Positions 1 through 5,981 of a DNA stretch of 7,062 nt are shown piece by piece. The position numbers were made by a program, and so were the translations under genes. The stretch is from NCBI GenBank assembly GCA_003476705.1, contig DMVM01000055.1, positions 1-7,062 on the forward strand, given 5' to 3'. The notes below the pieces were generated by a model. It was given only the letters and a program-made list of their open reading frames with translations. It was not told the DNA's origin and ran no database searches. The stretch comes from Coprothermobacter sp. Its GTDB lineage: Bacteria > Coprothermobacterota > Coprothermobacteria > Coprothermobacterales > Coprothermobacteraceae. How positions within the stretch are numbered: position 1 is the stretch's first letter; each line of letters begins with the position of its first letter.

Positions 1-317
1 TTTTCCTCCTGCTGTTTTTTGTTGTTCTTATTGGTGTTTTATGGCTCTTAAGTAGGTACGGCAGGCGTTGGTTGGGTAATTTCCGTGTTCCCGTCCAGGG
101 AAAACAGTTAAAGGTACTAGATGCGGTCTCCTTGGATTTTAGAACGCGGGTATTCCTGGTTTCAGTGGCTGATAATCAAAAGGTGCTGGTGGCTGATAAC
201 GGAAATCACATTGGGATTGTGCTAATACCTAGTGACGAAGAAGACGCTGGTACGGACCAGCAAAGTTCAGTGTTTGAGAAAATACTGAAAGATGCAGACG
301 GCAACACCTCTAATTAG
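1..317 (+). CDS. fliO: FliO-like flagellar export-gate assembly protein (5' partial)
   Basis: Small membrane protein that in characterised systems helps the FliP ring assemble; it acts at the inner membrane. The frame is open to the left edge (first whole codon at base 3), giving 104 visible residues. Residues 1-16 (FLLLFFVVLIGVLWLL) form a transmembrane segment, followed at once by a basic stretch, SRYGRRW, as expected for a cytoplasmic positive-inside border. Next comes a short beta-rich domain of FliO type (VLDAVSLDFRTRVFLVSVAD, then KVLVADNGNHIGIVL) and an acidic, low-complexity tail. A TTG at 72 could be read as a start, but that would delete the membrane segment, so I take the gene as cut by the window. 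Its 3' end overlaps fliP by 26 bases in another frame. FliO is poorly conserved; identity rests on topology plus position directly before fliP. The protein's true N-terminus, and any periplasmic part, lie outside the window. Confidence 0.82.
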   Translation, partial: FLLLFFVVLIGVLWLLSRYGRRWLGNFRVPVQGKQLKVLDAVSLDFRTRVFLVSVADNQKVLVADNGNHIGIVLIPSDEEDAGTDQQSSVFEKILKDADGNTSN

Positions 318-948
318 TATTAATTTGGGTTCTGGCGGACTGTCCATGGTCCAGCTCATTATTCTTCTTACTATATTCACATTGGCTCCATCTTTTATAA
401 TGTTCTTTACGAGCTTCCTAAGGATTCTCGTGGTTTTTGCATTTATGCGTAGTGCTCTTGGTCTACAGCAGTTTCCTCCTGCTCAGGTTTTCACAGCCCT
501 TGCTCTAGTTCTTACGTTTTTGATTATGGGTCCGGTTTTCTCTCAGGTTTACCAACAGGCATGGGTGCCTTACAGTCAAGGCGAAATGGATTTTCAGCAA
601 TTTTTGTCAACTGCAGAGAAGCCTGTAGGCGACTGGATGTTAAAACAGGTAAAAGCAGAAGAGTTGAATATCATGGCATCAATTTCTGGAACGGATCCTA
701 AAAACCCTAACTTCACAACCTTGGCAAGTGCTTTCATGCTTAGTGAACTAAAGACTGCATTTACCATGGGACTTCTGCTTTACTTGCCTTTTATTGCGCT
801 AGATGTAATCATTGCATCGGTTCTCATGTCTTTAGGTATGTTCATGATTCCTCCTGCCATGATTAGCTTGCCTTTGAAAATACTACTTTTCGTTGCTGCT
901 AATGGATGGGATACAGTGGTAATGGGGCTGGTGAGGAGTTTCAGATGA
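292..948 (+). CDS. fliP: Flagellar type III export channel protein FliP
   Basis: FliP forms most of the export pore with FliQ and FliR in the membrane inside the basal body. The protein is 218 residues, close to Bacillus FliP. Membrane segments lie near residues 20-50, 66-92, 155-178 and 180-212. Family landmarks are SFLRILVVFAFMRSALGLQQ (41-60), LTFLIMGPV (74-82), SELKTAF (151-157), DVIIASVLMSLGM (171-183) and PPAMISLPLKILLFV (187-201). ATG 292 is the only possible far-upstream start, because an in-frame TGA lies two codons before it. It leaves about 19 residues before the first membrane segment, with no cleavable signal peptide, as in Bacillus. ATG 346, with GGCGGA at 334-339, is a weaker alternative. 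Two oddities: the usual PPN-Q-V reads PPAQV (62-66), and the Met-Met-Met gasket reads Met183-Phe184-Met185. The start lies inside fliO; the stop overlaps fliQ as ATGA. Confidence 0.97.
   Translation: MQTATPLISINLGSGGLSMVQLIILLTIFTLAPSFIMFFTSFLRILVVFAFMRSALGLQQFPPAQVFTALALVLTFLIMGPVFSQVYQQAWVPYSQGEMDFQQFLSTAEKPVGDWMLKQVKAEELNIMASISGTDPKNPNFTTLASAFMLSELKTAFTMGLLLYLPFIALDVIIASVLMSLGMFMIPPAMISLPLKILLFVAANGWDTVVMGLVRSFR
933..938 (+). promoter_or_regulatory. Ribosome binding site of fliQ
   Basis: GAGGAG lies six bases before ATG 945. It fixes the fliQ start there rather than at the in-frame ATG 906, which would add 13 residues (MGYSGNGAGEEFQ) unlike any FliQ N-terminus. The site lies inside the 3' end of fliP. 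Confidence 0.75.
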
Positions 949-1208
949 CAGATTTCATATTCAGCTGGTTTCGGAGCTCTGTTCTCCAAATTCTGATCAT
1001 TGTGGGCCCTGTTCTGCTGGTAGCTTTGGTTTTGGGCATTATCATAAGCATATTGCAGGTACTTACACAGATTCATGACCCTTCAGTGGCTTTCGTACCC
1101 AAGTTCTTGGTCATCATGCTTTTGGTGTTGTTTTTCGGTGGTACCGTTGTAAATGTCATGGTCAGGTTCTTCAACGGCCTTGTATCGGCATGGCAAACGC
1201 TACCTTAG
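945..1208 (+). CDS. fliQ: Flagellar type III export channel protein FliQ
   Basis: Small two-helix membrane protein; several copies pack around the FliP/FliR core of the export pore. From ATG 945 the product is 87 residues, matching the family (about 89). Two hydrophobic hairpin helices lie near residues 13-38 and 51-75. They flank the conserved turn GIIISILQVLTQIHD (31-45), followed by SVAFVPK (47-53), which corresponds to the ISxLQ-xx-TQI-xE...FxPK core of FliQ. The usual acidic residue after TQI-x is Asp45 here rather than Glu. The start is chosen because of the GAGGAG site and the ATGA overlap with the fliP stop, typical of translational coupling. A longer reading from 906 is possible but unsupported. 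The 3' end overlaps fliR by 19 bases. Confidence 0.95.
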   Translation: MTDFIFSWFRSSVLQILIIVGPVLLVALVLGIIISILQVLTQIHDPSVAFVPKFLVIMLLVLFFGGTVVNVMVRFFNGLVSAWQTLP

Positions 1209-1936
1209 GTTTCTGGCCTGTCTTTTTTAGGCTTTTGGGTTTTATTCTTGCCACTCCCATGCTGCCCACGAGGTTTTTTAATCTAAGAACAAAAGCCATG
1301 CTTTCCTTTGTCATATCCCTCATATCGGTGCCCGATTTTATGGCTGTTCTTTCTTTGCAAACTTCTGTTTCCTGGGTTCAGGTTTACGTTACCGAATTTG
1401 CTTTGGGCTTGCTTTTAGGAGTTTTCAGTGGTATCGTATATTGGGCTCTGGTATTTGCGGGAGATCTTTGGGACATCATGTCAGGTTTCCAAATGATGAC
1501 AGCTATTGATCCTTTTACCTCTGTACCGCAGCCAGTGATGACTCAGTTTTTTTCGCTCATGGCTGCGGCTGTCTTCGTGGTAGGTGGAGGCTTGGATAGT
1601 TTCATAGCGCTTGTAATAATGAGCTACAGGTTGATTCCAGCAGGCAGTTTCATTCACTTGGCTCTTTCGGAGCCAGCTTTGTTCCTAACGAGAGTCTTTT
1701 CACTGGGACTAGCTGTGGCTATTCCCGTAGTAGTGCTTATCATACTGCTCGAATTCATCATGGGCGTCGTTTCAAAGGGGGCATCGGGGTTCCCAGTTTT
1801 TGTAGTTTGGATTCCCTTGCAGACAGCAGTTGCCTTGGTCTTGTTGTTCGCGACGCTACCGCTCATGAGGGTTTTTACGCAAAACTGGACGCACTGGGCA
1901 GTTCAATATCTTACTGGACTTCTTTCGGCGGGGTAA
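1190..1936 (+). CDS. fliR: Flagellar type III export channel protein FliR
   Basis: FliR is the single-copy subunit that completes the helical FliP5-FliQ4-FliR1 export pore. The 248-residue product is nearly all hydrophobic, with about six membrane segments (roughly 8-24, 36-50, 65-92, 116-145, 164-194 and 203-226). Family features are FFRLLGFILATPMLPTR (12-28), EFALGLLLGVFSG (69-81), FAGDLWDIMSGFQMMTAIDP (89-108; family pattern AGE-xx-x-QMG-x...DP), and a Pro-Gln-Pro-Val (113-116) before the next helix. The late signature normally NR-xAPQ-xx-xF-xx-GFPL is diverged to KGASGFPVFVVWIPL (196-210). ATG 1190 lies in fliQ with no clear Shine-Dalgarno, so translation probably depends on ribosomes finishing fliQ. 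Identity is secure from order and pattern, despite low similarity in the C-terminal third. Confidence 0.95.
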   Translation: MANATLGFWPVFFRLLGFILATPMLPTRFFNLRTKAMLSFVISLISVPDFMAVLSLQTSVSWVQVYVTEFALGLLLGVFSGIVYWALVFAGDLWDIMSGFQMMTAIDPFTSVPQPVMTQFFSLMAAAVFVVGGGLDSFIALVIMSYRLIPAGSFIHLALSEPALFLTRVFSLGLAVAIPVVVLIILLEFIMGVVSKGASGFPVFVVWIPLQTAVALVLLFATLPLMRVFTQNWTHWAVQYLTGLLSAG

Positions 1937-1942
1937 TAAAGG

Positions 1943-2974
1943 ATGCCAGAGGGAGAACGTACAGAACCACCTAGTCCACGACGCCTGGAAAGAGCTATCC
2001 AGGAAGGGAATGTTCCTCAAAGTCCTGAGCTTACCGGGGCTATTGGACTTTTTGTTTTTGTGCTCATACTGCGTGTGTACTATCCAGGTTTTGTGTCTAG
2101 TTGGCAACGTGTGTGGTTTGGTGTGCTTAACAGTATATCTCCAGAAACTGCCGTACATGATCTTGCAGTGGTGCTGCTATCCACCTTACCCGTACTGTTA
2201 GTTCCTTTCTTAGCTGTCGTACTTGCTACTTTTGTGCTGTCCGGGGTAAGACTTTACCCCAAGAGGATGGTGCCCAAACCAGACGGTCTTAACCCGGCAC
2301 AGAACATTAGGCGTATTTTTTCTTTGCAGTCACTTGAACGAATGGCTATAGGGCTCTTAAAGGTTATTCTGCTTTCCGCAGTAGCGTACCTTCTTGCTAA
2401 AGATAGGCTAGTTGGAATAATGAGTGGCACGCAGGACCCCATTCAATTTTTGAGTTTATCAGCATCCATTCTGACTGACATACTGTTGTATTTGGTGGCG
2501 GTTTACTTGCTTATAGGTTTTGCAGATTATGCATTTCAAAGACGTCGATGGTGGAACTCGCTAAAAATGACAAAAGAGGAAGTAAAAGAAGAAATGAAGA
2601 GCATAGAAGGAGATCCTACTGTAAAGGCACGACTTCGCTCCCGTATGCGACAATATGCTATGAGGCGCTCCCTCACTGATGTGAAAAAAGCTACCGTGGT
2701 AATTACCAACCCTACGGAATATGCTGTGGCTTTACGTTATGAAAAAGGCATGGTTGCTCCCGAGTTGGTTGCCAAAGGTGCTGGATGGTTGGCTCAGCGG
2801 ATCAAAGATGAGGCGCACAGGTATAATGTACCCGTGGTAGTGAGGGCAGAACTGGCAAGGACTATTTTTCGAAAAGTGGAAGTGGGTGATTACATAACGC
2901 CTGATCTTTATCAAGCAGTGGCAGCTGTTCTTGTGGAAGTCATGAAGAAAAAGAGGCAGAGTAGCAAGCCATGA
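1943..2974 (+). CDS. flhB: Flagellar export substrate-specificity switch protein FlhB
   Basis: FlhB wraps the cytoplasmic mouth of the pore. In known cases its C-terminal domain cuts itself between Asn and Pro, switching export from rod/hook to filament proteins. The product is 343 residues (enteric FlhB is about 383). The N-terminus reads GERTEPPSPRRLERAIQEGN (4-23), matching the family's EKTE-xPTxKRL-xx-AR-xxG. Four membrane segments lie near 31-50, 75-103, 135-155 and 170-196. The linker EEMKSIEGDPTVKARLRSRM (216-235) matches E-xK-xxEGDP-xxK-xR. The autocleavage site reads Asn256-Pro257-Thr258-Glu259, so the usual His is Glu. After cleavage about 87 residues would remain, ending in ITPDLYQAVAAVLVEVMKKK (318-337). 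The conserved acidic or Asn residue and Lys-Pro before LAR are replaced by RAE (301-303). A six-base gap follows fliR; the stop overlaps flhA as ATGA. The start is the first ATG and gives the standard N-terminus. Confidence 0.97.
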   Translation: MPEGERTEPPSPRRLERAIQEGNVPQSPELTGAIGLFVFVLILRVYYPGFVSSWQRVWFGVLNSISPETAVHDLAVVLLSTLPVLLVPFLAVVLATFVLSGVRLYPKRMVPKPDGLNPAQNIRRIFSLQSLERMAIGLLKVILLSAVAYLLAKDRLVGIMSGTQDPIQFLSLSASILTDILLYLVAVYLLIGFADYAFQRRRWWNSLKMTKEEVKEEMKSIEGDPTVKARLRSRMRQYAMRRSLTDVKKATVVITNPTEYAVALRYEKGMVAPELVAKGAGWLAQRIKDEAHRYNVPVVVRAELARTIFRKVEVGDYITPDLYQAVAAVLVEVMKKKRQSSKP

Positions 2975-4986
2975 GCGGTTTGTACACAACCTTATTTGTC
3001 ATTGTGGGCATCTTCATGCTAATGATCCCAGTGCCCTCAATGGTGCTGGATGTTTTGTTTGCCTTCAACCTTGTTTTTTCGCTCCTCGTGCTCATGATTT
3101 CCCTCTATACAAGATCAGCTACTGAATTCTCCTCTTTTCCCAGCTTAATGTTATTTGCAGTGTTCTTCCACTTAGTACTCATAGTTAGTAGTGCCCGAGC
3201 AATATTGGTCACAGGTGATCCGGGTGCTTTAGCCACGGCTTTCGGAAAGCTCATCATGGGCCAGGGCAATTGGGTAGTTGGTTTGGTGATCTTCGTGGTG
3301 TTGCTCATTGTGCAATACATGGTTATTACCAGTGGTCAACAGCGTATCTCGGAGGTAGCAGCTCGTTTCACGTTGGATGCCATGCCAGGACGCCAAATGG
3401 CAGTTGACGCTGACCTTTCTGCTGGTTTTATTACGCCGGAAGAGGCTCGTCGACAAAGAGATTTACTGAGGAAAGAATCTGATTTCTTCGGTGCCATGGA
3501 TGGTGCTTCGCGCTTCGTGCGTGGGGAGACCATGGCTTCCGCTTTAGCTGCTGTGGTTAACGCTCTGGGTGGAATGGTAGTTGGTCTCCTTAAAGGAGAG
3601 GCTGCTGTGGATGCTTTGCTTCACTATCTTGGTGTTGCCATTGGCGTAGCTCTGCAAATTGCTATTTCCTCACTGGCTTTGTCGCTTTCAGCTGCACTTT
3701 TGGTGGCTCGCGTTTCTTCAGAACAGAGTTTGGGTCAAGAAATAACTTCTGAACTCATGTCTTTTCCGGGTTTGGTAAGAATACTCGGTATTGTCCTTCT
3801 TGTGACTTCGCTACTGCCCGGAGTGCCAAAGCTGCTCTTAATCCCGTTGGGCTTACTGCTTATTTGGTTTGGGCGGGTACCAAAACATGCTGTGGAAACA
3901 GTTTTACCCGAACAAGTGGAAGCAAAGAGATTGTATGAGCAGCTGTCTGAACCCGAAGCCATGTTAGGTTTTGTTGGTGTAGACGCAGTTGAATTGGAAT
4001 TTGGTTATGAGCTCCTTCCACTTTTCGACACCACTAGTGGACAAGACATCCTGGACAGTATTGCTTTGCTACGTAAGAACTTATCCGAGGATTTTGGTTT
4101 TCCCATACCCGGGATTCGTATACATGACAATCTGGGGCTCAAGCCTAATCAGTACCGTATAAAACTTCGCGGTGTAGCCGCCGGTGAAGGTAATTTGGAG
4201 ATGGGGCTTCTTCTTGCCATGGGAGAGGGGAGTGACCTTGAGAAAGTCTCTGGGGTTCCAACCAAAGAACCCGTCTTTAACTTAGACGCAAAGTGGATAC
4301 CACCCAGTGAAAAATTGAAAGCTGAGGCAGCAGGCTTAACAGTTGTGGATTGCGGGACCATTGTTATCACACATCTGGGTGAGGTGTTGAAGAGCAGCCT
4401 TGCCGATTTGATCACTAGGCAAAATATCAAGGACATTGTAGACTATGTGGGCCGCTCTCATCCTGCTGTAGTAGAAGAACTTCAGCAGGTAGCTTCCTTA
4501 GGCGATGTGGAATTCGTATTTAGATATCTGTTGCAGGAACGTTTGCCCGTTCGTGATGTGGTACGGGTTTTTGAGCTCATTACTGATTCATTGCGTGCTA
4601 GCCGTGACCTGCGTGAAGCAGGAGAGCTGGCTCGAAAAGCCTGCGTACCGTATTTATTAGAAACCTTAGCCGAGGAAGAGGGAACTATTAAGGTTATTAC
4701 TTTGAAACCAGACATGGAACGAACATTGATAGAAAGCTATCAGCCTGGGTCGGAGATTGGATTTGCACTTTCCGGTGAAAACTTGAGAAAAATCATTGAC
4801 GAGGTTAAGAAGGCAAGGGAAATGTCTCATGGCTACGCAGAAAACGCTGTTGTGGTGGTGCACCCACGTATACGAAGGGCACTTTGGGAGCTTCTTAGCA
4901 GGCAAGGTCTAAAGGAGTTAACAGTTTTGTCTTATAATGAGATCATGGATACAAAGTATGTAGTTGTGGGAAGTGTGGGCGCCTAA
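2971..4986 (+). CDS. flhA: Flagellar export-gate protein FlhA
   Basis: FlhA is the major export-gate protein. Its membrane part couples export to the ion gradient, and its C-terminal domains form a nonameric ring that receives substrates and chaperones. Length is 671 residues against 692 in Salmonella; the difference is mostly a missing pre-membrane N-terminal tail. About eight membrane segments lie within residues 5-300. The FHIPEP-family cytoplasmic loop is unmistakable: RISEVAARFTLDAMPGRQM (125-143), DADLSAG (146-152) and FGAMDGASRFVRGE (173-186). Residues from about 310 form the cytoplasmic domain, with RIHDNLGLKPNQYRIKLRG (383-401), EPVFNLDAKWI (433-443), VVDCGTIVITHLGEVL (458-473) and LLQERLPVRDV (520-530). 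Oddities: FRLALN reads FHLVLI (66-71), and GDGLV-xQIPA is rewritten with Val226 in place of Asp. ATG 2971 overlaps the flhB stop and starts right at the first membrane helix. Confidence 0.98.
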   Translation: MSGLYTTLFVIVGIFMLMIPVPSMVLDVLFAFNLVFSLLVLMISLYTRSATEFSSFPSLMLFAVFFHLVLIVSSARAILVTGDPGALATAFGKLIMGQGNWVVGLVIFVVLLIVQYMVITSGQQRISEVAARFTLDAMPGRQMAVDADLSAGFITPEEARRQRDLLRKESDFFGAMDGASRFVRGETMASALAAVVNALGGMVVGLLKGEAAVDALLHYLGVAIGVALQIAISSLALSLSAALLVARVSSEQSLGQEITSELMSFPGLVRILGIVLLVTSLLPGVPKLLLIPLGLLLIWFGRVPKHAVETVLPEQVEAKRLYEQLSEPEAMLGFVGVDAVELEFGYELLPLFDTTSGQDILDSIALLRKNLSEDFGFPIPGIRIHDNLGLKPNQYRIKLRGVAAGEGNLEMGLLLAMGEGSDLEKVSGVPTKEPVFNLDAKWIPPSEKLKAEAAGLTVVDCGTIVITHLGEVLKSSLADLITRQNIKDIVDYVGRSHPAVVEELQQVASLGDVEFVFRYLLQERLPVRDVVRVFELITDSLRASRDLREAGELARKACVPYLLETLAEEEGTIKVITLKPDMERTLIESYQPGSEIGFALSGENLRKIIDEVKKAREMSHGYAENAVVVVHPRIRRALWELLSRQGLKELTVLSYNEIMDTKYVVVGSVGA

Positions 4987-5981
4987 TGGAAGTCATTAAG
5001 GTCAAGGACACCGATATCCAAAGTGCTTTGGACATAGTTAAGCGTCAGTATGGCAGTGATGCCATGATCCTAGAAATTAGGAAGAAGCGCAAGTACGTTT
5101 TTGGGCCCAGCTATTATGAATTGCTTATTGGGATTGAGCAGAGCTCTGTAAAAGGAAATCTGGACAATCTTGAATCTTTGGAAAAAGCCATAAAGAGATT
5201 GGATGCCGCAGTAAGTGCACTAGCTGTGAAAGAAGACGAGCTGGATGCACTTTCCAGACAGACAGGGTTTTCCAAGGATATTTTAGTAAAAGCAAGGGCT
5301 GTTCCTACGGAAGATTGGAAAAGTACTTTACGTCAGTACCTGAGCGGTAAGCTTGAGTTTGTTCGTTTGGAAAGTATAAAGTTCCAAACGTTCCCAAAAG
5401 TCGTTGTTCTGCTTGGGCCTACCGGGGTCGGAAAAACCACTACTGCTGCAAAATTGGCTGGTTACTTGCTGCTTGAAAAGAATGTGTCTTCGGGATTTGT
5501 TACCATTGATACCTTCAGAGCTGGTGCTGTAGAACAGACAAAGCTGTTTGGTAGAGCTATGAACTTACCTGTGGAAGTTGTACGTAGACCCCACCAGATG
5601 CAGAAAGTACTTGCGAAGTTCCCAGATGCCCACTATGTTTTTGTAGATACCATAGGCAGGAATCCTAAGGAAATTGGAAAACTTACTGAAATAAAGATGT
5701 ATCTCGACGAACTCGAAGAATGGATTCCTGTGTTATGTCTGAATGCAGGCTTGAGAAAAGAGGAAATGCAAAAAGCTTTTGAGTATTTCAATAAGGTTTT
5801 CCACATTGAGTATTTCATACTTACAAAAGTGGATGAGGCAGAAGGCATAAGCAGTGCTGTGGAGTTCATGGCTGAAAATAGACTAAAGACATTGGCCTTG
5901 ACAGACGGGCAAAATGTTCCAGATGACCTTTTATTCCCCGATATGGAGAACGTTTTAGGCATGGTTGGTTTGTCTTTATGA
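4986..5981 (+). CDS. flhF: SRP-type GTPase FlhF, flagellar placement protein
   Basis: FlhF is the third SRP-family GTPase, beside Ffh and FtsY. In known bacteria it dimerises with GTP at the membrane and marks where the flagellum is built. The 331 residues comprise an N-terminal basic domain (1-50; IKVKDTDIQSALDIVKRQYG and the basic run RKKRK at 32-36), a helical N domain (about 61-125) and a G domain (137-331). G1 is GPTGVGKTTTAAKLAG (144-159), G2 is DTFRAGAVEQ (175-184), G3 is DTIGR (221-225) and G4 is TKVDE (280-284). GQNVPDDL (308-315) closes the site. G3 is normally DTAGR, so Ile223 is unusual; the G2 stretch looks rather like FtsY/Ffh. The short N-terminal region makes this a compact FlhF. 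FtsY itself is unlikely given the B domain and flagellar neighbours. The start ATG shares one base with the flhA stop (TAATG). Confidence 0.95.
   Translation: MEVIKVKDTDIQSALDIVKRQYGSDAMILEIRKKRKYVFGPSYYELLIGIEQSSVKGNLDNLESLEKAIKRLDAAVSALAVKEDELDALSRQTGFSKDILVKARAVPTEDWKSTLRQYLSGKLEFVRLESIKFQTFPKVVVLLGPTGVGKTTTAAKLAGYLLLEKNVSSGFVTIDTFRAGAVEQTKLFGRAMNLPVEVVRRPHQMQKVLAKFPDAHYVFVDTIGRNPKEIGKLTEIKMYLDELEEWIPVLCLNAGLRKEEMQKAFEYFNKVFHIEYFILTKVDEAEGISSAVEFMAENRLKTLALTDGQNVPDDLLFPDMENVLGMVGLSL

Noticed and set aside
72..317. An 81-residue reading of fliO starting at TTG 72
   Set aside because: The same frame is open to the left edge and encodes a membrane helix plus a basic border before base 72, which FliO needs.
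475..484. CCTCCTGCT repeated at bases 5-13 and 475-483
   Set aside because: Nine-base matches in U-rich membrane-protein codons (Pro-Pro-Ala or Leu-Leu) are expected by chance; there is no third exact copy or regular spacing.
906..944. A 13-residue N-terminal extension of FliQ from ATG 906
   Set aside because: No ribosome site precedes it, the extension is polar and unlike FliQ, and ATG 945 has GAGGAG at ideal distance and gives the family length.
1937..1942. AAAGG directly before the flhB ATG as its ribosome site
   Set aside because: It abuts the start codon with no spacer, so it cannot act as a normal Shine-Dalgarno; coupling from fliR is more likely.
1856..2158. Minus-strand open frame of 100 codons over the fliR/flhB junction
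   Set aside because: It has no recognisable domain, signal or ribosome site, and both sense genes are well supported.
5633..5962. Minus-strand open frame of 109 codons inside flhF
   Set aside because: It lies wholly within the conserved G domain of flhF; its composition (Ser/Lys/Phe runs) reflects the complement of flhF codons.
4986..5981. flhF as a misplaced ftsY because of the DTFRAGAVEQ stretch
   Set aside because: The N-terminal FlhF basic domain, the GQNVPDDL ending and the flhA/flhG neighbours all indicate FlhF.
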